Shown: piece after piece, positions 1 through 7,961 of the stretch | Layout of the letters: every line of letters begins with the position of its first letter | How positions within the stretch are numbered: position 1 is the stretch's first letter | From: Nguyenibacter vanlangensis | GTDB taxonomy: Bacteria; Pseudomonadota; Alphaproteobacteria; Acetobacterales; Acetobacteraceae | Reading direction: 5' to 3' | Assembly: GCF_038719015.1 (NCBI RefSeq) | Contig: NZ_CP152276.1 | Coordinates: 4,481,501 to 4,545,500 of the forward strand | Length of the DNA: 64,000 nucleotides | The notes under the pieces: model-generated | What the model saw: only the letters and a program-made list of their open reading frames with translations | Database searches by the model: none | Told to the model about the DNA's origin: nothing | Position numbers and translations under genes: made by a program

Positions 1-330
1 ATATCCGATGACATCTGGGATGCCGCGATCGAACAGGATATGTCCATTCCGTCTGGATGCCTCATGCCAGGAGCGTAGCTCCCAGCTTAGCATCAATTCA
101 GCGAAAGCGTGGCGGTTCCGCCATGGGAGCGCTGTGCCGCCGATTTCGATCTGATCTCTGATGATGGCGCGTCCCGCTTCCGGCATATGAGGAATGCCTT
201 GCCGAGCCAGAGCCTTGAGCAGCGTTGTCTTGCCGGAACCGGGGCCACCCGTCACGACATGGAAGCATGTGTCGAACGACGCACTCTTATGGCAGTGGGA
301 CTCAAGGTGCTGATTGACAAAAGCTGTCAT
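1..330 (-). CDS. P-loop ATPase, AAA_28-like (C-terminus cut by window edge)
   Basis: The first 110 codons of a leftward gene are visible and the rest lies outside the window. A Walker A motif, GGPGSGKTT, sits near residue 25. It is followed by a stretch reading MPEAGRAIIRDQ and later FDRGIPDVIGY, which resembles the small predicted nucleoside-kinase-like or AAA_28 ATPases. The start ATG overlaps the stop of the glutathione S-transferase gene in an ATGA quartet, so it is the last visible gene of a four-gene unit and probably translated by coupling. The substrate cannot be told. The Walker A reading is clear; the family name is a recollection of motif style. Confidence 0.75.
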   Translation of the reverse strand, partial: MTAFVNQHLESHCHKSASFDTCFHVVTGGPGSGKTTLLKALARQGIPHMPEAGRAIIRDQIEIGGTALPWRNRHAFAELMLSWELRSWHEASRRNGHILFDRGIPDVIGY

Positions 331-959
331 GCCTGCGCTCCTCGCCGTCCTACGACGCGCGCGAACCAGGCGTGCAGGGCAGCAGCTTCTTCCAGCAATG
401 CCAGCTTCAGGCGGTCGCGGGCAAAATTCAAGGTGACGAACGCCGTGATGTCGACGATCGAGAAGGCATCGCCGGCGACATAGGGTACGTCGCGCAACCG
501 AATGTTCAGGTCGGCCATGAAATCGGCCAGCCTCTGGCGTCCGCGGGCGGCAAGCTCCGGGATTTGCGCATAGCCATGCGGTCCAACGAGCGCACGCCCC
601 GCCAACCCTGGCAGGCTGTTTCGCACCGCTTCCATCGCGGCGAGATAGCCGTCGATTTCCATGCGCCGGTCCCACATGCCGATGACGGCGCGCTGTTCTG
701 CCGTGTCACCCATCAGAGGAGGATCGGGGTGCAATTCTTCCAGATACCGGCAAATGACGGTCACCTCGCTGATCGCGGTGCCGTCGTCCAGTTCCAGTAC
801 AGGCACGGTGCAGGAAGGGTTGAGGACACGGAATGTGGACGCGAACTGCTCGCGCTTGGCCAGATCGACCGTGACGGTCGGGATCGTCAGTCCCTTCTCG
901 GCGACGAAGAAGCGTACACGCCGTGGATTGGGGGCGGTGGGGTAATCGTAGAGCTTCAT
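327..959 (-). CDS. Glutathione S-transferase family protein
   Basis: A 210-residue protein starting MKLYDYPTAPNPRRVR has the usual GST thioredoxin-fold N-terminus. It includes the cis-proline segment NPSCTVPVLELDDG and the glutathione-contacting SEVTVICRYLEE near residues 65-75. An all-helical C-terminal domain follows. GSTs conjugate glutathione to electrophiles or act as peroxidases; the substrate is unknown. A longer reading frame exists upstream, but the domain begins at this ATG, which overlaps the previous stop as ATGA. Its neighbours are an uncharacterised protein upstream and an ATPase downstream, all overlapping. Confidence is high for the family and low for the reaction. Confidence 0.85.
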   Translation of the reverse strand: MKLYDYPTAPNPRRVRFFVAEKGLTIPTVTVDLAKREQFASTFRVLNPSCTVPVLELDDGTAISEVTVICRYLEELHPDPPLMGDTAEQRAVIGMWDRRMEIDGYLAAMEAVRNSLPGLAGRALVGPHGYAQIPELAARGRQRLADFMADLNIRLRDVPYVAGDAFSIVDITAFVTLNFARDRLKLALLEEAAALHAWFARVVGRRGAQA

Positions 960-1531
960 GGCAATGCCGCCCGTCGATGGTGACGGGACGGAGACTCTGA
1001 TCGATCCCGGATGGCCGTGAGCATACGGCGGCGGATCAGGCCACTGACCGGACGGATCAGATACCAGTAGGGCGCGAAATGGTGCCTGGCCCGGTCTGTG
1101 ACGCAAAGCACGCGGGTTTCCGTCACCAGTCGGTTGGTGCTCCCCGGACCCGACTGGATGGAGAAGCCAAGGGCAAGCTTGCAGACGTCGTCATCCCGAG
1201 AGGAGAGAAAGGCATCCGTCGAGGGGATGTCGCGCAGCCCGTAATCCGCCTGCCAGAACGAGCCGATGAGGCCATAGATCAGTGCCGTGTCGCCCCGCCG
1301 TTCCAGCACCGTGAAGTCGGCGAGGTCCAGATTCTGTTGCCGCGCGCGACCGAACAGCCGGGTGGGCGTCTCCCGCAGGCGGATGGCGGCGCGAACCAGC
1401 GGATCGTCCTCGTTCCGCCAGAGGGTCACCGCGTTCATGATTCGACTGGCCGGGGCACAGATATCCATGCAATGTCGCTCGCTGAAATCGAAGCGCGGCA
1501 GGAAATCGTCCAACGGGTTCAGTAGGATCAT
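956..1531 (-). CDS. Conserved hypothetical protein, SRPBCC-like
   Basis: A 191-residue protein of no firm family. The C-terminal half reads LVTETRVLCVTDRARHHF, then YWYLIRPVSGLIRRRMLTAIR. This pattern recurs in actinobacterial and proteobacterial proteins that look like SRPBCC (START-type) ligand-binding folds. There is no signal peptide and no clear membrane segment. The start ATG overlaps the stop of the upstream membrane protein gene, and its own stop overlaps the GST start, so it is the second member of a coupled four-gene unit. A role in handling a hydrophobic ligand together with the GST would fit, but that is a guess. Confidence 0.6.
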   Translation of the reverse strand: MILLNPLDDFLPRFDFSERHCMDICAPASRIMNAVTLWRNEDDPLVRAAIRLRETPTRLFGRARQQNLDLADFTVLERRGDTALIYGLIGSFWQADYGLRDIPSTDAFLSSRDDDVCKLALGFSIQSGPGSTNRLVTETRVLCVTDRARHHFAPYWYLIRPVSGLIRRRMLTAIRDRSESPSRHHRRAALP

Positions 1532-1953
1532 GAATTCTGTCTACCCAGAATGACGGAACGGTGAATTTCATCGGTCAATTCGTTGTTGATCTTGACGAGC
1601 TTGTGGATCTCGTCGGTGAGCCGAAGGACCGCCTCAGTATCCTGAAATGTTTGCAACGCCTGCTTGTCGGAGGCCTTCGTTAGGACCTGCTGCCCGACCA
1701 TAACAACCGAAAGCAGGACCAACTGCAAAAAGGTCTGCGATATCCAGGAAACAAGCGCGAACGCACCCTGGTGAATGGCCTCGGGCAAGCTGACCAGCGC
1801 CAACGCGGCAAATGCGTAGGCGCAACACATCGACCCGACGATCCTTGTTATGAAGGCCGCCAACTTCCCATTGAAACCCACGGACCCGTTGTCCACCACG
1901 GGGACTCCCTCAATGCGATTTCGCACACTTCGTGGATTAGGAAGATGTTCCAC
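1528..1953 (-). CDS. Small two-TM membrane protein
   Basis: A 141-residue protein with two hydrophobic segments, roughly residues 33-58 and 66-88, followed by a charged helical tail that looks coiled-coil (LTDEIHKLVKINNELTDEIH). The motif VGSMCCAYAFAALALVSLP followed by WISQTFLQLVLL is typical of small, widely distributed uncharacterised membrane proteins that usually read WCAYAF and QTFLQLVLLP. It is the first gene of the ATGA-linked leftward unit. No function is known to me for the family; the topology suggests an inner-membrane scaffold with a cytoplasmic tail. Confidence 0.65.
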   Translation of the reverse strand: MEHLPNPRSVRNRIEGVPVVDNGSVGFNGKLAAFITRIVGSMCCAYAFAALALVSLPEAIHQGAFALVSWISQTFLQLVLLSVVMVGQQVLTKASDKQALQTFQDTEAVLRLTDEIHKLVKINNELTDEIHRSVILGRQNS

Positions 1954-2047
1954 GCGGCACGCCTCTGTCAGCTTCTCTCAAAATCCATGCGGGACCTCGG
2001 CTGGTCCCACATGCTCTTCGTATTTGTCGCTCGTCATATGGATTGGG

Positions 2048-2656
2048 TCAGGCGGGCGCGGGCACCTCGAATAGCGCGAGCCCCGCGCAGACCGTCTGGT
2101 ACACGCCCATGACGGCAACGATGTCGAACAGGCCCGTTCTGCCAAAGACCTGCTCGGCGGACTGATACAGATCGTCATCGACACGGTGGCTGGTCGCAAG
2201 TTCGCGCGCGAGACGCGCGGCGATCGTTTCGTCGTCGCTCAAATCGTCAGGAATGCCGCCGGAGGCGATGACGGCGAGAGCCTTGTCGGACAGACCGGCT
2301 TCGCGCGCCACATGACCTCGGGCATAAAGCTCATACGTGGCGCCCCAGACCGCGCCGACCGTGATGATCACGATTTCTCGCACGCGCCTGGGAAGTGTCG
2401 TATTGGTTTCTTCGGCCTCCTGGAAAGCCGACAGCTTCGCCGTCACCTCGGGGTGCAGAAGGAAAAAGTTGAACGGGCCGATCAGGCTCCCGTCCTCCGT
2501 CGTCGCCTTGACTCCTATCTTGTCGGCAAAGACGATCCAGCTTTTCTGGAGCGTATCGTAAAGTTCCCGTTGCGCGTTGGTCATGGCCGCCGCGGGGACA
2601 AGCGGCAGCCGTCCGCCCAGTCCGTATTTTCCCGGGCCGTATTTTGTTTCGGTCAT
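2048..2656 (-). CDS. Carboxymuconolactone decarboxylase family protein
   Basis: The 202-residue protein starting MTETKYGPGKYG carries the CMD core RRVREIVIITVGAVWGATYE followed by LYARGHVAREAGLSDKALAVI. The conserved Glu and His are present but there is no AhpD-type CxxC, so a peroxidase role is unlikely. Members decarboxylate gamma-carboxymuconolactone or act on related cyclic compounds. The start was chosen at the ATG just before the conserved N-terminus; the open frame extends further up without similarity. It lies 64 bp downstream of the SMP-30-like gene in the same direction and is probably co-transcribed with it, which would couple lactone hydrolysis with decarboxylation. The exact substrate is unknown. 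Confidence 0.8.
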   Translation of the reverse strand: MTETKYGPGKYGLGGRLPLVPAAAMTNAQRELYDTLQKSWIVFADKIGVKATTEDGSLIGPFNFFLLHPEVTAKLSAFQEAEETNTTLPRRVREIVIITVGAVWGATYELYARGHVAREAGLSDKALAVIASGGIPDDLSDDETIAARLARELATSHRVDDDLYQSAEQVFGRTGLFDIVAVMGVYQTVCAGLALFEVPAPA

Positions 2657-2720
2657 CGAGACTGGTCCTGTTTCGATCGTGATCGTATGGTATGTGCAGC
2701 GCTCAGCGCGACGCACCGTC

Positions 2721-3692
2721 TCAGGCGAATTCGACTCGGATTAACCGGGCCGGGCGAAGAACCCCGTCCGACGGGAGCTTGATTACGCCACCGTCGGTCG
2801 GGACGTAGGCGACGCGGCCATAATCATCAGGCCCGCGGCCCCAATCGATGCTGGTCGGGCCGATCAGGGCATCGGTAAAGGGGCTGCCGGCAGCGGCCTC
2901 CGAACCAGACGCGCCGGGCTCGAGCGACGCGCGTTCGATAATGTGATCGGGATGCCGCGTGATATAGGCGACGCCGCGCTTCTCATCGAGGCAGAGGTCA
3001 TCCACGTTCGCGATATCCATGAGATGTTCAGGCTCGCCGACAGGTTCGAGCGTTACCGGATCGACCGCGACGCGCATGAATAGGCCCAGCGATGAGGTCG
3101 TATAATAAACATACCCGGTCTTGGGACCATACCGCAGGCCATTGATCCCGGGGAAAGGAACTTCCTGAGTCTCAGAAAACTTCACGGGCGGGTGTCCGCC
3201 GCCCGCGGCCATCGTGTCGTGCTTCAGCCAGACCCGCGCCGTGGCACCGGCGCCTCCATCCGTCAGATCAACGCGCCAGATCAGGCCCTCGACACAGTCG
3301 GCGACAAGCATCACGCCTGGGGCGAGCAGAGCGCTGCCGTTCGGACCGGCGGGCGGCTCGAATTGCAGAATCTTGGCGGGGGTCACCTTCTCACCCGGAG
3401 TCCAGCCGCGCAAGTCGAAACGGTGCAGGACCGCGTCGCCATAAGTGAAGACATAGAAAATGTCGGGCGCCGCCTCGACAAAGCTCTGCGCCAGTTGCGT
3501 CTTGTCGAAACTATGCAGCAGCAAGGGTTCGACGGGCAGGGGGCCGGTGGGGGCGGGCACATACCAAACTTCGCACTGGGGCGATGCGACGACCAGGATG
3601 GACCCATCGGCACGCACGACCAGATTCTCGGGCATGGTGTGCAACGGAAACTCGGCGATAGTCGTGATCTTCGCCGCAACGGAGCGCGTCAT
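2721..3692 (-). CDS. SMP-30/gluconolactonase-like beta-propeller protein
   Basis: A 323-residue protein whose beta-propeller-style repeats (ENLVVRADGSILVV, GINGLRYGPKTGYVYYT, VDDLCLDEKRGVAYITRHPDH) resemble SMP-30/gluconolactonase and NHL-repeat proteins, which hydrolyse lactones or related esters using a metal in the propeller centre. There is no signal peptide, so it is likely cytoplasmic. The ATG chosen (MTRSVAAK) leaves the upstream palindrome at 3722-3737 outside the gene, 30 bp ahead. That palindrome resembles one in front of the MarR gene at 5692. It heads a predicted operon with the decarboxylase-like gene. Confidence 0.7.
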   Translation of the reverse strand: MTRSVAAKITTIAEFPLHTMPENLVVRADGSILVVASPQCEVWYVPAPTGPLPVEPLLLHSFDKTQLAQSFVEAAPDIFYVFTYGDAVLHRFDLRGWTPGEKVTPAKILQFEPPAGPNGSALLAPGVMLVADCVEGLIWRVDLTDGGAGATARVWLKHDTMAAGGGHPPVKFSETQEVPFPGINGLRYGPKTGYVYYTTSSLGLFMRVAVDPVTLEPVGEPEHLMDIANVDDLCLDEKRGVAYITRHPDHIIERASLEPGASGSEAAAGSPFTDALIGPTSIDWGRGPDDYGRVAYVPTDGGVIKLPSDGVLRPARLIRVEFA

Positions 3693-3721
3693 GTTCGTTC
3701 TCCCGTGAGATGCGCCATAAC

Positions 3722-3737
3722 TGTAAGGCACCTTACA
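3722..3737. promoter_or_regulatory. Palindromic operator upstream of the SMP-30-like gene
   Basis: A perfect inverted repeat, TGTAAGG-CA-CCTTACA, lies 30 bp upstream of the leftward SMP-30-like gene. The same left half-site followed by a related right half-site occurs at 5662-5677, just ahead of the MarR gene. MarR proteins bind 14-20 bp palindromes of this kind, so both are proposed to bind that regulator. The repeats are seen directly; the binding is inference. Confidence 0.6.
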
Positions 3738-3968
3738 ATTATGACGCAATGGTCCTGTTTTTGCAAGGAGCGATCGCTCTCATTCGGCGCGATCCGTCCA
3801 ACCGTGAAATGCATGGCGGAACCTCATGGCGACAAGGCGCTATCATCGCGAGACGGAAGAACGATGACTATTCTTCATGGGGATGGGGTCGAGCTTTCCG
3901 ATTCGTGGTGCGTGCCTGTATGCGGGCGAAGTCCCGTCTCTCGTGATTGTATCGCCCTGAATTGTCCA

Positions 3969-5552
3969 TCAGTGGATAGAGGCGGGGGCGGCGCTCCGCC
4001 GCTTTCGATCGGGCGAAAGGAAGAAACAGAGCGGAACAACGCTGAAGGCGAGAAGCCCGATCATCATAAAGACCTCGTTATAGGCAAGGAGAGAGACCTG
4101 GCTCATAAAGGTCCGGTAAAGCCGATACGGAGCATATTGGCTTGCATTCGCGGGCGACATTCCGGCATCGAGCGCGGCTTGTTTCGCTACGGCCAGATAA
4201 TGCTGGTATTCCGGCCTGTACGGAGACATCCGATCCACCAGATAGGCCTGTTGTCGTTGCTGCGCCTGGATGACTGTCGCGGTAGCAAGAGATATGGAGA
4301 GTGAGCCCACATAGTTGCGGGCCATACTGAATATTGCCGACCCATCGGCGTTCAATTCGCGGGGTAATGTCGAATAGGCGGCTGTTGAAATCGGGACGAA
4401 AAGAAAGCCGAGCGATGCTGTCTGAAATATACGAAATAACACAAGATGAGAAAAATCTATGTCCGGTGTCAGACGAGCCGACGCAAACATGCTGGCTCCC
4501 ATCACCAGGAACCCTGTGGCTATGATCGCGCGAACCTGGACGACGCCCATCATGCGGCCGATGACAGGAATCATCAGGATCACGACAGTACCGCCGGGTG
4601 CCAGGAGAAGTCCGGACAGCGTGGCCGTGTAGCCAAGCACCTGCTGGGCAAATTGAGGCACGATCACCGCCGAAGCGTACAGCACGGCGCCCATCATACC
4701 CATCAGGAACGTCCCGGCCGCGAAATTCCGGTCTTTGAAGATGTCGAGATTGACCAGGGGATGCCGAGCGCGTCTGAGCCAGACAACGGCTCCGATGGTG
4801 CCGGCGACGCCACAGACGGCCATCGCGGTGACGAAAGACGAGCCGAACCAGTCTTCGTCCTCGCCGCGGTCGCACATGATCTCCAGGCCGCCGAGGCCGA
4901 GCGAGATCAAGGCAATCCCGATGACGTCCACCGGTTGACGCGCCGGCCGCTCCCACGGCGGGTCCTCCACGAGCAACGCCACCCCGATCATGGTGAGAAT
5001 GCCAAAGGGCACATTGACGTAGAAAATCCAACGCCATGAAAAATTATCGACGAGATAACCGCCGAGCAGCGGTCCCATGATCGGACCTACGATCGTCGCG
5101 ATCGCGGTCAGGCCGAACGCGGCACCGCGCTTGTCCGGTGGAAAGGTATCAAGAATGATGGATTGCTGGTTGGGCTGTAGGCCGCCACCGAAAAAGCCCT
5201 GCATCAGGCGGAACACGATCAGCATCGGCAACGATGTCGAAAGCCCGCACATGAATGAGCAGACCGTGAACATGGCGATACAAATCATGAAATATCGCTT
5301 CCGTCCCAAAACTTTGCCAAACCATGCCGAAATCGTCAGCACGATTCCGTTGGCGACGAGGTAGGAGGTGAGCGCCCACGTCGCATCGTCATAGGAACTG
5401 CCCAGGGCGCCGGAAATGTGTGGTAGCGCGACATTGATGATGGTGCCGTCCAGAATTTCCATGAACGCGGCCAACGTGACCGTCACCGCGATCAGCCACG
5501 GATTTGCCGAAGGGCGCCAGCTTCCGCTAGCCGCATTGGTGCCCTCGCTCAT
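3969..5552 (-). CDS. DHA2-family MFS multidrug efflux transporter (EmrB/QacA type)
   Basis: The 527-residue protein has about 14 hydrophobic segments. It shows the family motifs LDGTIINVALPHI in TM1, WALTSYLVANGI in TM2, GRKRYFMIC after TM2 and FRLMQGFFGGGLQPNQQ in TM4. Motif C, GPIMGPLLGGYLVDNFSWRWIF, marks drug:proton antiporters. EmrB relatives usually work with an EmrA membrane-fusion protein, which is absent here. The gene diverges from the MarR gene 139 bp away, a standard arrangement for a MarR-repressed efflux pump. Substrates are probably small amphiphilic or aromatic compounds; nothing more precise can be read. Confidence 0.9.
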   Translation of the reverse strand: MSEGTNAASGSWRPSANPWLIAVTVTLAAFMEILDGTIINVALPHISGALGSSYDDATWALTSYLVANGIVLTISAWFGKVLGRKRYFMICIAMFTVCSFMCGLSTSLPMLIVFRLMQGFFGGGLQPNQQSIILDTFPPDKRGAAFGLTAIATIVGPIMGPLLGGYLVDNFSWRWIFYVNVPFGILTMIGVALLVEDPPWERPARQPVDVIGIALISLGLGGLEIMCDRGEDEDWFGSSFVTAMAVCGVAGTIGAVVWLRRARHPLVNLDIFKDRNFAAGTFLMGMMGAVLYASAVIVPQFAQQVLGYTATLSGLLLAPGGTVVILMIPVIGRMMGVVQVRAIIATGFLVMGASMFASARLTPDIDFSHLVLFRIFQTASLGFLFVPISTAAYSTLPRELNADGSAIFSMARNYVGSLSISLATATVIQAQQRQQAYLVDRMSPYRPEYQHYLAVAKQAALDAGMSPANASQYAPYRLYRTFMSQVSLLAYNEVFMMIGLLAFSVVPLCFFLSPDRKRRSAAPASIH

Positions 5553-5661
5553 AGCGCGGCGCGTCTCGGGAAGAGGCTTAGTCCATTGATATGTTTATAG
5601 GGATCAAGATACTTTTCCATCGACGGATTACCCAGTAAGCCTATACGGCCTACAGACTATT

Positions 5662-5677
5662 TGTAAGGCAGCTAACA
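5662..5677. promoter_or_regulatory. Probable MarR operator in the divergent efflux/marR promoter
   Basis: TGTAAGG-CA-GCTAACA ends 14 bp before the marR ATG and shares its left half and centre exactly with the perfect palindrome at 3722-3737. A weaker inverted repeat, GTAAGCC and GGCCTAC, lies next to it at 5635-5653. The position between divergent pump and regulator genes suggests autorepression. Not proven by sequence. Confidence 0.55.
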
Positions 5678-5691
5678 GAGTCAAGGGCAAG

Positions 5692-6189
5692 ATGCAGATA
5701 CCTTCCGAAAGAACCGTCATATCGGCAGATATCCGGCAAAAAATGGCGACGGTTCTCGACGCCGATGCCATGTCTGCCATTGAGTTGATGTTCTCCCTCC
5801 GTTCTGTCGTGCAGGGATTGGATAATGTCTTCACGCGATGGCTGGAAAAAGACGCTCTGACGCCGGGGCGGTGGCAAGTCCTTGTTATTCTATGGGCGGC
5901 GGATGCTCCCATTCCGCACCGTGTGATCGTCCAGACGCTGAAGGTAAGCCGCGCCACCGTTTCCGGCCTGGTCGAGGCCCTTCTGGCCCAGGCTTATGTT
6001 GAGGTCGCGGAAGATCCGCAGGATCGACGTCAAGTTCTTGTTGCCCTGACCTCAAAAGGCGAGCAGACGACATTGCGCTTGCTGCACGAAAATACACATC
6101 TTTTGCAGCATATATTCCGGAACATAAGGGCAGAAATTCATGAACTTAAAAATATTTTATCAAGAATAGAGGGAAACCTGAGCCGCTGA
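5692..6189 (+). CDS. MarR-family transcriptional regulator
   Basis: The 165-residue protein has the MarR winged-helix core: LTPGRWQVLVILWAADAP, then TLKVSRATVSGLVEALLAQ as helix-turn-helix, and the wing EDPQDRRQVLVALTSKGE at about residues 115-132. DPQDRR is the usual wing signature. It should act as a dimeric repressor released by a small phenolic or drug-like ligand. It is divergent from a DHA2 efflux gene, and its promoter contains a palindrome also found in front of the SMP-30-like/decarboxylase operon. The proposed regulon is therefore the pump, the two catabolic genes and itself. Confidence 0.9.
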   Translation: MQIPSERTVISADIRQKMATVLDADAMSAIELMFSLRSVVQGLDNVFTRWLEKDALTPGRWQVLVILWAADAPIPHRVIVQTLKVSRATVSGLVEALLAQAYVEVAEDPQDRRQVLVALTSKGEQTTLRLLHENTHLLQHIFRNIRAEIHELKNILSRIEGNLSR

Positions 6190-6202
6190 CAGACGAGTTA
6201 TA

Positions 6203-6575
6203 ATGGAAGCAGTTGTCGGGGGTGGCCGACACAGTCCGGCGGGCGTTGAATGTGAGCGCATCCGCGACGCGTTGGAGGGGAGACATGCTCACCGGTTCTC
6301 GGTGCCGGATTTCGTCAACGCGCCGCTGCGGAGCAATATCCCGGAGGGTTGTCGTCGGGACATGTATGCGACGATCCGCGAGAGGCCGACTATACCACAA
6401 TCGGGAAGCAGGCTGATTCCGGCCACTGTCTAATGAACCGGTGTTCAGAGGGTCGGAAGTCCGTGCGGAATTCGGCGCGGACATGTGGACCTATGTCTGC
6501 CAGGCGGGGTTCTCCCGGCTGGCGATCAATACCGTCGATTACCCCGCCGGAATCGCAATGACGGCATACCGGTGA
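6203..6575 (+). pseudogene. Decayed gene fragment, possibly a class I methyltransferase
   Basis: No intact gene is seen between 6190 and 6657. A frame from 6203 to 6433 contains RFSVPDFVNAPLRSNIPEG and a later RDMYAT, and then stops. A second frame ending at 6575 reads VRAEFGADMWTYVCQAGFSR and ends with a tail reading YPAGIAMTAYR. Both stretches look like pieces of one protein, and the second resembles C-termini of small SAM-dependent methyltransferases attached to glycan genes. The middle is missing and the frames differ, so this is most likely a deletion remnant. The family guess is weak. Confidence 0.35.
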
Positions 6576-6657
6576 ATGATCTGTCGGCGGTCCGAACCCA
6601 GCCGGACCGCCGGGCAGCATCGCGTGACGGGACGGTTCCACCCCATCGCAGTCCGCC

Positions 6658-7521
6658 CTATATCTCCAAAAGCATTTTGGCCAATTCCGGCGCCACGCCG
6701 GCCTGGCGGAAATGCGCGTCCAGCCCGTCCCCGTCCACGCAGGCCAGCAGCCGCCGCATGGCGGCATGCGCGGCCGAATATTTTTTCACCGCCAGGCAGC
6801 AGGCCGCATATTCCAGAAATTCACGGCTCCTGACCAGGCCCACGGGCAGTGCCGCGGTGATCTCAAGCAGATCGTCATCGCCAAGATGGCGCCACAGATT
6901 GAAAAAACCATGAAATCCAAAGGTCCGTCCATCCGGCAGCGCGCGCTCGTACGCGAAACGGCGGGCCAGGGCCTCCGGCGCGAAAACGATGCCGAATTCG
7001 CTCTCCAGCCGGGCGGCCAGCACGCGACAGATCATCTCGTCCTCGCCCAGCCCGGCCGTCTGCTCAGGCGCGATCTCCGCCGCCGCCTTCAGCAGCTTGC
7101 GCGACCGAAGGGAGAAACCGCCATTCCCGACCCGGCGCTGCGCATGCCAGTCCCACACCGCGCCGATATAGTCATAGGCCGCGAACGCCCCGTCCCACGC
7201 CGTGCCATCCAGCACGAAACCATCCCATTGCACGATCAGCACATGGGTCGTGTCGATATGATGATGAAGATCGCGCAGGATGAAGCGCGAATACGCGTCC
7301 CGGCTGGCAAGGGCGGGAATGGCGACATGCTCGATCCCCGCCGCAAGCGTCGCAGGCCGCGCCGACGACAGAAGCACGGCCCTGTCGAACCGCATTTTCA
7401 GGCATGACCGCCGCAGCGCATCCGCCGCAAGCTGCGGCATGATGTCGTCCACCGCGCAGATCGTCAGACTCGGGGGCAGGTGGGAAACCTGCCGCGGCGG
7501 GCCCTGTGTGCCGGACGACAT
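6658..7521 (-). CDS. DUF5672 glycosyltransferase-like protein
   Basis: A 287-residue protein matching the DUF5672 pattern seen next to glycan genes. The core runs from LTICAVDDI through THVLIVQWDGFVLD and WDGAFAAYDYIGAVW to VGNGGFSLRSRKLL, and then LGEDEMICRV, which looks like a nucleotide-sugar transferase acidic motif. The C-terminal quarter is helical and TPR-like. The ATG at 7521 was preferred to an in-frame GTG 75 bp upstream because a purine-rich AGAGAGAGAGG stretch precedes it. It probably adds a sugar to a surface polymer; acceptor and donor are unknown. Confidence 0.7.
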   Translation of the reverse strand: MSSGTQGPPRQVSHLPPSLTICAVDDIMPQLAADALRRSCLKMRFDRAVLLSSARPATLAAGIEHVAIPALASRDAYSRFILRDLHHHIDTTHVLIVQWDGFVLDGTAWDGAFAAYDYIGAVWDWHAQRRVGNGGFSLRSRKLLKAAAEIAPEQTAGLGEDEMICRVLAARLESEFGIVFAPEALARRFAYERALPDGRTFGFHGFFNLWRHLGDDDLLEITAALPVGLVRSREFLEYAACCLAVKKYSAAHAAMRRLLACVDGDGLDAHFRQAGVAPELAKMLLEI

Positions 7522-7643
7522 GCGGGGAAGCCCTCTCTCTCTCTTTCCATCCGGCGCGGCGAAGCGACGGCCAAGGGCATCCCATAGGCCGCCCACCCCA
7601 CGCTGTCGAGAGCGCCCGCCCTCCGAGCGTCAGGACCTCCCGG

Positions 7644-7919
7644 TCACGTCTTGCCGTCTCGCATGAACAACCGTTCGAACAACGTGCGCGACCGGGCGAA
7701 GCCCTCGTCGGTCAGCACGACGGATTTCGCCTTGCCGACCGGGTTGCCGATCAGGCCCTTCTGGTAAAGACGGTCGAGCACGTCCCAGTCGAAACCTTTC
7801 CAGGCGCGGCCGTCACGATCCAGCGTCAGGGACAGCAGCGCGAGCACGGCATCGTCGATCGCGCCAATATCGATCGCGCCAATGTCGATCCGGCGCTCGG
7901 TTTCGTTCTTGCGCGGCAT
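7644..7919 (-). CDS. DUF6429 family protein
   Basis: The 91-residue protein reads IDDAVLALLSLTLDRDGRAW, KGFDWDVLDRLYQKGLI and GNPVGKAKSVVLTDEG, which is the signature of the small DUF6429 family. Members are often found as lone genes near mobile elements; no function is known. The start MPRKNETE is preceded by GGAAGGAC at good spacing. Residues 11-18 are a short tandem repeat, IDIGAIDIGAID, encoded by a 15-nt duplication at 7856-7885. The fold looks like a winged helix, but this is only an impression. Confidence 0.75.
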   Translation of the reverse strand: MPRKNETERRIDIGAIDIGAIDDAVLALLSLTLDRDGRAWKGFDWDVLDRLYQKGLIGNPVGKAKSVVLTDEGFARSRTLFERLFMRDGKT

Positions 7920-7961
7920 ATTCACGTCCTTCCCCAAGCCCGCCGCATGGCGGGATCGCCG

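Noticed and set aside
109-483. Plus-strand frame of 124 codons at the left edge.
   Set aside because: It lies opposite the P-loop ATPase and glutathione S-transferase genes, which have clear motifs on the minus strand.
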